In this document: piece after piece, positions 22,907 to 34,409 of the stretch
Position numbering within the stretch: position 1 is the first letter of the stretch
How the letters are laid out: each line of letters begins with the position of its first letter
DNA from: Elmis aenea
Lineage: Eukaryota; Arthropoda; Insecta; Coleoptera; Elmidae
DNA length: 64,000 nt
Reading direction: 5' to 3'
NCBI GenBank assembly: GCA_947652605.1
Contig: OX393577.1
Coordinates: 31,313,466 to 31,377,465 of the forward strand
Position numbers and translations under genes: made by a program
Notes under the pieces: generated by a model
Told to the model about the DNA's origin: nothing
Database searches by the model: none
What the model saw: the letters and a program-made list of their open reading frames with translations, nothing else

Positions 22907-23545
22907 CCGGATGTTAACCACCAGCCAGGAATTAACATTGGTTTTAACTGTTTTTCGGATTCCTGCTCCCCAATTGAATTTATATTAAAATTAATGGCAA
23001 CAATAGAAAGATAAAGATAAAGTTATTACGCATCATTTGAGACCATTAATAAGCTTAAATGTTTAATATTTAGTTTATAATTAATATTTTAAAATTGGAT
23101 TAATTTTACAAATATAATGTCAATCTGACATTAGTTTTCATTAATTTTTTTTATTATCTGTAAATTTTTAAATCAGCGAGTTATTTCTTTAACCATTAAA
23201 ACTCTTCCTTTATTATAGTTTTTTTTTCTTCATTTAAATCAAAATCGTTAAAGAAATAACTCGCTCATTTAAAAATTGACAGATAATAAAAAAAATTAAT
23301 GAAAACTAATGTCAGATTGACAGTCGCCTACTTATATTTGTAAAATTAATCCAATTTTAAAATATTAATTATAAACTAAATATTAAACATTTAAGCTTAT
23401 TAATGGTCTCAAATGATGCGTAATAATTTTATGTTTCTATTGTTGCCATTAATTTTAATATAAATTCAATTGGGGAGCAGGAATCCGAAAAACAGTTAAA
23501 ACCAATGTTAATTCCCTATGTTCACGGCTGGTGGTTAACACCCGG
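22907..23545. mobile_element. Near-perfect 639-bp palindromic MITE, TA flanked
   Basis: The ends are CCGGATGTTAACCACCAGCC and the inverse GGCTGGTGGTTAACACCCGG, each flanked by TA. Arms of about 300 bp pair almost throughout (TTTTTCGGATTCCTGCTCCC near 22950 against its inverse near 23480; AGAAATAACTCGCT near 23260 against its inverse near 23180) around a short central loop near 23215-23245. The 76-codon minus ORF at 23455-23685 partly reads the right arm and is not a gene. Confidence 0.85.
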
Positions 23546-23992
23546 TATAATACATTTTGCTTCATGGTTATTATAAGTAATAAAATAATATTGGTGAGAG
23601 AAACAACAGAAAGTCCTGCAGTATAAAATGCTCTCTCAGTCTCTATCGATGTAAGGGAAATTGTATTGAGAGCATCTAGCAACAAAGAGACATCGTTTTT
23701 ATCAATAAAATTTTATTTATAAGCTATTTTGCTTCACATTACTAGAGTACACAAAACGTATTTTGATGATTTAAACTTTGTCATGGAGAACGAGCTTTTT
23801 TACGCAAAATATGAGTGTACATGATTTGTTATTATACAGCAGAAAAACTATTTGAATAAGAATAAAGTTTTTCCATAATTTGATGTTAGTGAGGATATTT
23901 ATTAGCATATTACATTACAACTCGAGTTTTGTATCATACTTTTTCTACGATCACATAATACATAAGATTTTATCGTTTTTTTTTTGGCTAAT

Positions 23993-24430
23993 AATAGACA
24001 CACGAACGTACTCTGTCAAGTTTGATGTGAGTCTACTTTGACATTTTTAGAAAAGTGTGCTTTTTGCTTACCGTGCGTAAAGACCCACTTACTATGCATG
24101 CAGGCTGTACAGTATTAATTGTTTACAATAGTGGTCGTAGAAAATTAAATATTGATAAGGTATGATATTATTACAAAAATCTTAACATAAAATAAACGAA
24201 AATAACATTTTTCATATATCGCGGAATACCCGGGATGATAAGAATTAACCAGGTAATACAAAATAGGTTAAAATGGACCGGGATCACGGGATCCCAGGAG
24301 AAAAACCTAGTTCTTACACACGGTATAACTTGCGTGCATAGTAAGAGGGTCTTTACGCACCGTAAGCAAAAAGTACAATTTTCTAGAAATATTAAAGTAG
24401 ACTCACGTCAAAATGGACAATTATAGACAA
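23993..24430. repeat. Inverted repeat, probable MITE with diverged ends
   Basis: The block GTGAGTCTACTTTGACAT...CTTTTTGCTTACCGTGCGTA with AAAGACC at 24028-24090 is repeated in inverse at about 24350-24405 (TCTTTACGCACCGTAAGCAA, AAGTAGACTCACGTCAAAAT). The outer ends (near 23990 and 24430) are eroded, so the boundaries are approximate. The 63-codon ORF at 24235-24426 reads through the right arm. Confidence 0.6.
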
Positions 24431-24439
24431 CATCAATAA

Positions 24440-27370
24440 CCTGACTTTTGTTTCTTATAACTCTTATTGTCTAATATACTAATAAATTTATTATTTTCAA
24501 AGTCACCTACACCAAACAAAACAAAAAAACTCTAGATTCGTGTTAAGTCAACAAACGTTTGTAACAATTATTAACTCTGCAAATCATAAAAATATGTTAT
24601 TAATTTATTGGGTTTAACTTTACAACCAATTAATAAAATTATTATTTTGATTATTAATTAATTTGAATTTTAGTCTTTTACTGCCAACACGTATAAAACA
24701 ATAAAATTCACAAAGTACATAATTTGTGAGATTTTTTTTTAATAAAATAGTTCTTTATCTTAATTTAATATATTTTGCATTTATTTTAAACTATGCTCAT
24801 ATATTTACCGAGTTAAATATGATTACATTAAAGATAACAAGTGAAAGTAATAAATTATTTTTTCTGCGCTATTGCAAATCTAAATTTAAATAAATAAGAC
24901 TGATTTAAAGTGGCTAATAAATTACTAAATCCACCATTTGCGCAAAATATTTACATTGTTAACATTTTACCATGAGCTGACATAGAAGACATACTTCTTG
25001 GATTTAATGTATTGTCCTAATGTCACGTCTCTTTTTGTCTGAGACATTGTTCAAATATATTTGGACGTAGGCTAAGGTTATTACTTATCGTTTTAGTAGA
25101 ACACTGAGGTAATTATTTTTTTTTTGTGTATGTAACAAATTCTTTCATTATATAATACTTACTGTTACGTATTGGATAGTGTAACATTCAGTTGAATATC
25201 ACATCATCTTTCATCAAACTTTGAGGTAAGTTTAGAAGTTAAGATTTACAAATAAAAAATTTAACTGCATAAGTGTTAGTTAACGTTTAAAATAGATTTA
25301 TGGATTTTGTTGGATTTTAATTTACACGCAGTAAACCTTTTCATCTCTGAATATTTATTAGCAGATAAAACAAAATGTCTATTGTATTGATATTTTTAAA
25401 CATTTACATAAAAACAACGAAATAAATTGTAAATTTAATGCTTTAATATATCATCCAAGAGTCAACACAGGTGCCCGCCTATCAAACGTTCAAATCATCG
25501 TTATTAAAACTGCCGTCAATCATTATTTTAGAAAAGTAAATTCTGCAAGTACAACACTTCAAACGTTTTGATTTGGTTGATATTGCACTTTGCTAATGTA
25601 AAAATAAATTTGCTTCCGTATTTTTGCCAAACGAGATCACCGAATTTTTTGTTTCCGGTTGTAATTATCAAAATGTTGCTGACCTTACCATTAATAGTTC
25701 TAGTGTGTTCAGGACAATCGCTATGCCATTGAATTCTAAACACTAACTTTTATGAGATATTCAACAAATTGACAATTCTTATTAGCGCAACAAGACAATA
25801 TTAATTTTGCTAGTGGGTTGAATTTACTATATAAAATTTATTTCAACTGTATAAACGATATGATTAAATGATTTGATAAAGTTGATGAGTAGTTGGATCG
25901 GATAGACTTGTTAGACAAATGGGAAATGAAATTAAAATAGAAAATCAAAACACATTTAATATTTGAATATTTGAATATATCAAGAAATATTTTATTTAAA
26001 AGGGCACAAAAACTTTAAGGATATGGCCTTGTTTATTTTACGTATGAAATATACCTATATATTAAATTTTGCTAATACACAAAAATGCCAAAAGAAAAAA
26101 GGTTTTTGAAATAACCTGAAAAAATTCACAATCTCAAGATTTTTATTTCGCATAACATTTGTTTTAATGTCACCGCCTAAAGAATGATGGGATAGACTAG
26201 CAAGGGTCGAAATAAAACAATTGAAGTGGTTATTGTTTTTTTCATGGCAACGTTGATTTTTATCTTAAGATTTTGCATTTTTCAGATTATTTCGCTTATT
26301 TTTGAAAATAGACATATAAAATATGATTTTATTGTAAAGAGAAAAAAATAATCTCTAAATCCAAGTCTGTCATCGCCTACTACGACTGCCATTTAAAAAA
26401 AATATGTTTTGTCAAATATCTCGCAAGGTAATTTATAAATAAAAATCTGACTATTGCCATCTTATAGCAAACAAAATCTACAAACATTTTTCCTTTGATA
26501 TTTTTATGTATTAGCAACGATAGCCGAGATATTTGAGTTTAAAAATTTTGGTCGATTTCGGTTTTTTCGATAAATCACGCAAGCCATGGAATTTTTAAGC
26601 AAAACAGGATCTTGTTTAAAATACACTCCTAAACAGCTAAATTTTGTCCCATTTAACCAACCTTGTATTTTCATTATTTACGGAGATAGTAATAGTGTCG
26701 CATGGAAAAGGGAAACACCCTGTATAAACTATTATATATTAAATTGTAATGGATATTTTTACTCGGATAATACTTTCCAAATTTGTATATTTAAGAATTT
26801 ATCAACAACGATTTTTAAACAACAAAATCAATGATTAAAATGACAATTCACTTATTACGTTGCGTCAGAACCCTTTTAAAATATTTGCTTGGTAATGGTT
26901 TTATTTACAAAATTCCCAAGATACTGAAAAACAAATTACAAATTATTTGCAAGTATATCGCAACAGTTAATTACGGTATTGCAAAACCACCAACTTTTAA
27001 TTATATTTTTTATATCACAATAAATTAATAAATTAACTGCATGATCTACTTCGACAGAAATAGATCCAATTGCGACTTATTGCAATGGTTTTCTTCCAAT
27101 ACATTTTTGTTTTAAATTTGGTGTTTTGTATTAATGTAGGTACGTGTAAAGCACCTCGCTGTATGTAAAGTTTAAATTTTATATTTAGTAAGTACACAAA
27201 AAAAAATTAAAACACATGCCTATTTACAAAACAAAGTAAAATTCAATTTATAAACAACATTTTATTAGCTCTTAAATCATAAGATTGTTGTTAGCTAAAT
27301 GGAAAATTTTTATTGTCATGCTGATTAAAATCTTCAAGAAGAAGTTGAGTTTAAGTATCTGATTCAATTA
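24440..27370. other. AT-rich DNA with a lone MITE-type terminus
   Basis: Around 26580-26730 there is a segment ending GGAAACACCCTGTATAAAC, which resembles the right end of the TA-flanked MITEs. No left partner was identified. The ORFs here (25528-25743, 26586-26834, 26831-27028) show no recognisable domain. Confidence 0.35.
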
Positions 27371-27419
27371 TTAAAATGATTAAAGTTAAACTTAATAGTT
27401 GGTATATAAAAACCGACAA

Positions 27420-27655
27420 CGGGGCCGCCGTTAGGTATGGGCCTGCGCCCGGCCCCCCACGCTATCAGGGGCCCCGCGCTACCAGGGGCCCGCATTTTGA
27501 AACGAAATGGATAAAATTTTACCTCCTTTACTTCAGTATTTTATTCTATAACAAAACCATTCTCCTTCAGCTAGAAGGTTTTATGATACTATTGAATCAT
27601 ACCAAAAATAATGTAAAAATTATTGCTCAGGGCGCAACTTCTAGCAGCGGCGCTG
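27420..27655. mobile_element. GC-rich-ended hAT-like MITE, 8-bp target duplication
   Basis: A 236-bp element whose left end CGGGGCCGCCGTTAG and right end CTAGCAGCGGCGCTG are inverse to each other at 11 of 15 positions. The flanks are accgacaa on the left and actgacaa on the right, an 8-bp duplication with one mismatch. The left subterminal part is extremely GC-rich (GGGCCTGCGCCCGGCCCCCC), in sharp contrast with the host DNA. There is no transposase. The 94-codon ORF spanning it is incidental. Confidence 0.7.
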
Positions 27656-27986
27656 ACTGACAATATGAATTTTGTTCGTCAAAGATATGCAGCAATAAAT
27701 ATTTATAAAAAGCCTTAAATAAACTTTGTTGTGTTGAACTTAAGAGCAATAAATCTAGAAGACACCAGCTGACATATGCAATTTTTAAAATTTACGAAAA
27801 ACGCTGATTTAAAGCTGCAAGCATTACGAAGTTCAACCATAATTAATCTATTAGTATAATAGTTTGACTAAAATATACGTCACTGAACAGTTCATATACT
27901 TTCTCAAGACAATTTATTTATTTAAGCAAATTGTTACATTTTATATACAATCTGAAATTGCAAAAAAATCAGAAGTATTTTACATA

Positions 27987-28177
27987 TAGTCCGTTCGGCC
28001 AGTGGTGAGGTCTATCGGATTAGCGCAGTAAGGCGGCAACGAAATACATACATGCATTCTGTCTTTTTCTGTGTTATCGAATTCTAAGCTCATAAACACG
28101 AAACATACCGCTTACGTACTTACATTTATACACTAGTTAGTTAATCCGATAGACCTCATCACTGGCCGAATAGACTA
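27987..28177. mobile_element. Short fold-back MITE (about 190 bp)
   Basis: The ends are TATAGTCCGTTCGGCCAGTG and the inverse CACTGGCCGAATAGACTATA, and the arms continue with GAGGTCTATCGGATTA and its inverse. TA/TATA lies at both borders. The middle, about 100 bp, is unique. Confidence 0.75.
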
Positions 28178-28545
28178 TACTCAACAACTGATTAAGAAAA
28201 AATTTTTTTTTTTTATTTATCAATAGTATCGTTTTACGAAAATACTGTATACTCTTTTCTTTTTCACTTCCATACTTTATGACATACCGATACAATATTC
28301 CCTGTACGTTGTACCTACATTTCAGAAGCTTGTGCTGTATGTACAATGGTACAGCAAGTGACTCAATTTTCATGTCGCACGTTTGTAAGATATTTTTTAT
28401 AAGATGAATCACCAACAATATTACTCCTATGTTGTTGTAAATCACTCAAACATTTTGCACCAAATTATGTTTAGTTGTCTGCCGGACGATGGTCAATAAA
28501 TTTTTTGTAAATTAAGTAGAATATTAGTAATAAGTAGTCTATTGA

Positions 28546-28738
28546 CAGGGCCGTTCACAGAAAATTCGGGCTCCGGGGAAGCAATAGACAATGGGCCCCC
28601 CATTACTCTTAGAAAGGTTTAAATTTAATTGTAATAGTATTTGTAAACAAAATATTGTGTATTAGCTCGAATCTGGGCCCCCTTGGCAACACCGGGCCCC
28701 GGGAATTAGTCCCGTCTACCCCCCTGTGATAGGCCCCG
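28546..28738. mobile_element. GC-rich hAT-like MITE with exact 8-bp target duplication
   Basis: A 193-bp element starting CAGGGCCGTTCACAG and ending CTGTGATAGGCCCCG. The flanks are tctattga on both sides, an exact 8-bp duplication. Internal GGGCCCC blocks are found near both ends. There is no coding capacity. Confidence 0.8.
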
Positions 28739-28749
28739 TCTATTGATAG

Positions 28750-31700
28750 ATATTATTTTAAATGTGACCCTGTATTAAAAAAAAATTCTGTACATTAAAT
28801 TTAAAAAAAAAATCATTAATATCTATACTTTACAAATTACAACATCATAGCAATTGGCAATGTACGTATTGTCGAAACTGTTTATAGCCTGTGTCGTTGT
28901 TATTCTTCAACAAGAACAAAAATTTTAAATTATGCAACTAAAATAACAAATGTTGGTTTAAAATTTCATAAATCAATTACTCACAATAAGTCATTGCTAG
29001 TAATCGCGCAAATCAAACATAGGCCCAAGGAGCTACTGCAAAAGCGCTCTGTTTTCAGCTGAATAAAACTATATTCAAACATTTAGTAATCTTTAGCTTC
29101 TAAGTCTATTAAAAGTTAATTTATTTACCGAAATAATATAAATTACACCTTGGATTAAAACTAAAAACATCGTTTTATGCTTAAGTTACTGAACAACTGG
29201 TTTGAGGCATAAATTTCTTTCTTAAAAAATTTAATGTTAATATGTTACACGTTTGCGGTAATTATTCTGACAATTCTTTGCGGTGGGTTGATATTTTGTG
29301 CTGTGTACAATTTATTTTTTAAGAATGGTTATGTAAAGGTGATATAGCCAATTGTTCACATATTATAACACTTAAATCTAACACGTTAAAAAAAAGGCTT
29401 TTAAAATTGTAAGGTAAAACTTATTGAGATTTGCCTAGAAATGGCTAGGAAAATAATACTGAAAAAAAAACAAATCAAGACTAAATAAAACCTTACTACA
29501 CAAGTTTAACTTAATAAGATATGTTTATGACAATTACTGAATAATTACTTAATATCATGTTTTGCTACGCAATGATTGTGAGTTTTTAATAACTGATTAT
29601 ATATTTTTTTTTATTGACCTTAGTAATAGTTTACTGTAAATATAATAAGTTAACATCTAAATAACAATGCAGATTTACTTATATAATTACATTACAAATA
29701 AAGCTACCGAGAGAAGATAACGTTAAAATAATTTGCTTTTTGCCAAGTCTATGCGAGTCATGTAAACAATCGACGACAAAGTTTAATTAGGTCGTGTATT
29801 CACGCGATTTTAACTATATTGCATTTACAATAAACCACATGACGTGCCTATAAATTGCAGAGATTTTAGAACCTAATTACGCAGTTTTATTTAGTAAACA
29901 CTTATTAATGTAGTCATTCTGCTTAGTGCCGTATCACAGTACAACGTGAACGACAAATATTAGTTTAATGTTGTGGTGTTTAAACCTCAGAGACTTTTAT
30001 TTTTACAACTTTTAGAATATTTGAATGTACATCTTTATAATATTATAAAATTAGTTACCTTCACATTGATCCCATTTCATTACAAAGTAATCAGCATATT
30101 TTTGACATCATTAGCGTTTCTTCAAAATTCAAGTAGTTTCTTTTTGCATATCATTTTCCTAGCCGTAGAAATACAAGGTGTACATTTATCATTTAATTAT
30201 TAATCAAAAATATGTTTTCGTCTTCAAAGTTTTTCATCTTTAAAGTTAAGTTGACTTTCCCCTCATTATAATATTGTTCTCTTTTTCTGCCTCAAATTTT
30301 GACAATGTTCTCCTTAAACAAATCTTTTTCAACTGTTTATTCTACCGCACTTTTTTTATTCATATGCTTCCCTAACTACTTTTTTAAAACTTTTATCGCT
30401 ATTTCGAACATTACTTCTTTATTGCTCAAGTCTGACGTTTCCAACAGATTTGCGTTATTTATTTCCTCTGATGATTTTAAAACATTTGTTGACAAAAGTT
30501 TGTAATGCTTTTGGCATTTGAATTAAAATTCTCAGTTTATTGTTAGCATAGTAAATATGTTTTGCGGTTTTTATGTTTTGAATAATCTCTTTGTAACTTT
30601 GGTGGAAACTGTTTGCTCGTGTCGTACACTTACTGAACGTTCCACTAAGCGTTCCAAATACTTCTATCATAAAAAAATTAAATCATCATTTACGAAGACG
30701 AGTACAAATTAAAAGTAATGGAAAGAGATAGTTCCTTATTTAAAAATATAAGCAAACTAAACTAAAAGTACACAAATATCTTAAATATTCTCCCCTCTAC
30801 TAAAAACTACAACAAAACCAATAACTTAAAGCAAAATAGATTCGCTATATTTACCAAACAGATATAGAAATAAATATTTGTGATATTTTCCACTTTCTCG
30901 TCTTGAAATAATTTGCTATTTAATCACGTACCGTGAAAATACATGCAGATACTACCTAAATATTGACTAGAACCAACAAATTTGCGAAACAATTTATCGG
31001 GTTTTTACGATTAAGTTACTTTTTGTGAGTTCAAACGTGCTTAATTGTGATTTATATAATGCAATAGTTTTTGTGTTAAAATTGTGGAAAGTTAACAACC
31101 TCCTTAGTATATACAATCTTATAGAATTTGTTGTAACAAATTTATAGACAGATGATTTAATTTTAATTATAACTCAAAGTAAAGGTTTTATTCGGAAACA
31201 TCTTTGTGACAGTTACACAAAATATTTTGATCGTACATAGGACTTCCCAGGTTCAGAATCTGTGACGAACTGATCGCCTTTCTTCATCCGGTTAAGTAAA
31301 GTTTTATTTATTTAGGGTATTATTCGAACTATTTAAAGTAAATCAAACCCAATAACAATACTAAACGTGAAAAATTTGTTTGACAACCTTAAAATATATT
31401 TCAATTATTTACCAATACCCAATCTCTAAAAATTCATGTATTTTTTAAAACAATATTATTTTATTTGAAGCTTACTTTTCTATAAATTATGTATAATTAA
31501 CGACTTTCAACCTCAGACACCAGAAATTGTGTTGCGCGTTTTTTATATGAATGTAATCTTAATTTAGTGATTCTTGACTTTCTACGTTGAAACTATTCAA
31601 ATATGTAATGAACAAACAAACATATTTTTAAATTTTTATGTGTTTCAAGGTTGATGTATATGTACTTGATCTAAAATTCATTATATTATAAGTAATTGTA

Positions 31701-32027
31701 TCAAATGAATCTTCATTCTTATTTGTTACAGCAAAACGTTTAAATCTTTTACCAAATTTTATCTTTACTTTATGTCAAAGTCAATGTCAAGTTTTTCAAT
31801 GTCAATTAAAAATATGTTACTTATTATCGTTTTTTAACAAATAAAACTAATAGGCTGTCTAACACTACTACAATTAATAAGTATCCTCCTTTAGTATTTA
31901 TTTCTTTGCTTAACAAACGATGAACGAAAAACTTAAATAATTATGTTTTTACGATCTAATTTAAACATAAACTTACATCACTAAATAAATCCTGCAATAA
32001 CGCTTTAAAAAAGTTTAATAAAGCTAT
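28750..32027. other. AT-rich DNA, no gene recognised
   Basis: No recognisable ORF. A short minus-strand reading at 31213-31287 (24 codons, MKKGDQFVTDSEPGKSYVRS...) has better composition than its surroundings but nothing else to support it. Confidence 0.35.
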
Positions 32028-32035
32028 AATAAAAC

Positions 32036-33503
32036 CAGGGCTCGAAACCGAAAAAAAAATTGGTTAACGGTTAACCGAAATCGGGAACTTTATTTTTATA
32101 ACGGTTTTTGTTGAAAAACCGTTTTTTTACGGAAAAAACCGGTTTTTAAACGTAAAAACCGGTTTTCTGTAAAAAAAAACGTTTTTTTTTCGTAAAAAAA
32201 CGGTTTTTTACGGAAAAAAAACAATTTAACTTTTAAAGCGGTTTTTTAAAAAAAAATTTAACCGGTTTTTGACATCTAGACTAAGAATGTATGAAAAGAT
32301 ATTATCTATTTATAATTTTATAATATGTTTTGCAAAAATTAATAGCCTAAAACGATTTTTTTAGTTTGTTAAAATTGAAAATATTAACACAGATCGATTA
32401 AAACTCAAAACCACAAATATGTTTTTTATTTGAAATTTAAATATAAAAAATCAAAGTAAATTGTACACTTATAAAACTCATTTAGTCAGTCAGTGTTTCC
32501 TCTGATAAGCATGATATTTTCTAAAATATCTTCTTTTAAAGAAGTCCTTAAATTCGATAAAATATAACGGAGACCAGAAAAGCTGCGTTCCACACTCACT
32601 TGAGTAGACGAAACAGCAAGAGCCACCTGGGCTAAACCATATAGATGAGAGTATTTTCCTTCTTTTTGTTCTTCCCAATATTGTAAGACATTTACATCAT
32701 GATGTACCCTTGATACGTTATCAAACGAATTTATAATATTTAAAATATTTAAACTTTCTTGTGGAGTATATGACGATTGCCTCTTATGAGATTGTCCTAC
32801 AGTTTGTTCAGATTGTCTTTGCAGCATTTTTTCTAAGTCATCCTCTGACTGTATGTCACTTTGATCAGTTTCATCACTAGATGATTTCTTATCGTCTACA
32901 GTTTTATTTTTTTCCATATTTCTAATAATATTCCACAGCTTAGTAAGATGATTTTTTGCCAGTTCTTTATTTTCTTTTATTAATACACACTGATACCTAG
33001 GATCAAGGTATAAGGCTGTTATAAATGCATCATTTTCAAATAAAACTCTTTGTCTTTTTGTCATGAATTCACACAGAGATCGTGCAAGTGGTGTCTCAAT
33101 TTTTTTTGTTGCAGTTAAGCATTTCCACCAAGTACCATAAAAGTCCCCCATGACTAATTGCTCTTTTTGTAAGTTAATAGTGGCTAGTTTGGCTGGTTGT
33201 AATGAATCAACTACTGACTGAATTAAACTCCATTCTTTTTTCGACAAATGTAAATCTTTATTTGATGGCGCAAAATCAATACAAAAGCAACGCAATTCTA
33301 ATAAACGATGTAACATATCAAATGTTGAGTTCCATCTTGTCGGGTTAAAAAACCGGTTTTTAATTATTTTGGTTAAAGGTTACCGTTTTTTTTTGCCGTT
33401 GAAAATAACGGTTTCGGTTTCGGTTAAAAATCACTTTTACGGTCAAAAAATAACGGTTAACCGGTTTTTTTAAACCGGTTTAAAAAACCGGTTTCATGCC
33501 CTG
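32036..33503. mobile_element. Internally deleted hAT transposon with exact target duplication
   Basis: A 1468-bp element with ends CAGGGCTCGAAACC and the inverse GGTTTCATGCCCTG, flanked on both sides by aataaaac, an exact 8-bp duplication. Subterminal arrays of AACCGGTTTTT/ACGGTTAACC repeats lie on both sides. The interior is only the 3' half of a transposase gene (minus strand, 33346-32486). The missing 5' half ends abruptly against the right subterminal repeat, so this is a deletion derivative that presumably moved with enzyme supplied by a full copy elsewhere. Confidence 0.9.
32486..33346 (-). pseudogene. hAT transposase, C-terminal part (dimerisation domain)
   Basis: A minus-strand frame open from the deletion junction to TAA/TGA near 32486, about 286 codons. 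It begins with PTRWNSTFDMLHRLLE, the conserved hAT catalytic-region motif, which lies upstream of the first ATG (33316); the true protein therefore started further 5'. An acidic linker (SSSDETDQSDIQSEDDLEKM) follows, then the C-terminal hATC dimerisation domain with YWEEQKEGKYSHLYGLAQ and SSTQVSVERSFSGL. The zinc finger and the N-terminal RNase H-like residues are missing. The retained frame has no stops, suggesting a young element. Assignment to the hAT superfamily is secure from these motifs; the exact family is not. Confidence 0.9.
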
Positions 33504-33959
33504 AATAAAACTGCTGTGTATAAAAAATTTAGTAATAGTTAGTAGTAAATCATAAGTGTTTAATAGACACTGGTGGACCAATCTTTAAAGTTTGCTTAAT
33601 TAAGTTGATGTGCCAGCCATCAATACATAACTCCGGTATTAAGTAACCACATCTAATTGGGTTGCAAAATGAAATTTTTATTATTATTCGTTGACGAACA
33701 AGAAGAAAACTGAGTCACGCGTTTCTCCTAAAATCGCACATAATTGTTAATTATTTTATTAAGGAATAATGTTAAAGATAACGGGTTGTGTTAGTTAATC
33801 CTAGTGAAACAATTAGTTTTGAGAAAGTTTTATAGCCTAAAAAAACACATTAAAGTGACGCAAATTAGGTACAAAATATAATAACTCTACACTAATTCAA
33901 AAACTGAACTCATAAATTAAGCTTTTTCCCGACGTCGGTGACGTTTTGCGGATAAAATT

Positions 33960-34210
33960 ATGACTTGTGATAAAGTATATCAGTGTTTGAGACGACCTGG
34001 ACGTCATCGGCGTCGAATCCGACTACAGCACGTGAACTATCTCTGTAAAAGTGAGCTCTGATAGTATTTTATAGCAGTTGCAGTTCCTCCACCAATACGT
34101 TCAGTACTCACCTGTATCGTGAACGTGGTACATGTAACGATACAAACGGTGTCAAGTATGTACCAGTTTTAGCCGGCTTGCTTCCCTAATACCGCTTGAA
34201 TTATTACGGT
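33960..34210 (-). pseudogene. GC-rich coding-like island, possible LINE endonuclease remnant or spliced exon pair
   Basis: Two readings compete on the minus strand. In one, the frame runs through VSTERIGGGTATAIKYYQSS (about 34116-34050), resembling the R-GGGTAI-I block of APE-type LINE endonucleases. In the other, SKPAKTGTYLTPFVSLHV... reaches a donor (CAG|GTGAGTAC, 34112), skips a 70-bp intron ending CACTTTTACAG, and continues in frame with SSRAVVGFDADDVQVVSNTD to TAA near 33959. Both look protein-like and they cannot both be real. The plus strand also has a 33-codon ORF here (33960-34061). Composition is clearly richer in GC than the flanks. Confidence 0.25.
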
Positions 34211-34409
34211 TTTATACAAGACTAGGGCCAAATTTTATCGTAACATATCCATCACTGCAAATTCTGTGTATGTGTTTTGCGAAATAGTGGCTCAAAAACT
34301 AAATGAAGTTGGCCGGTGCAGAACTTGAACGAGCGTTAGGGGTGGGTTACTGGTAACTAACCGCTAAAATCCCAATTTGCTGCGGAGCTTTTGAAAATTT
34401 TGTTGTGTA

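Noticed and set aside
27376..27660. 94-codon ORF with a GPAPGPPRYQGPRATRGP segment
   Set aside because: The Pro/Gly/Arg part is the GC-rich terminus of a MITE read in frame; the rest is AT-rich noise.
32490..32678. 62-codon ORF overlapping the hAT transposase frame
   Set aside because: Alternative frame of the dimerisation-domain coding region.
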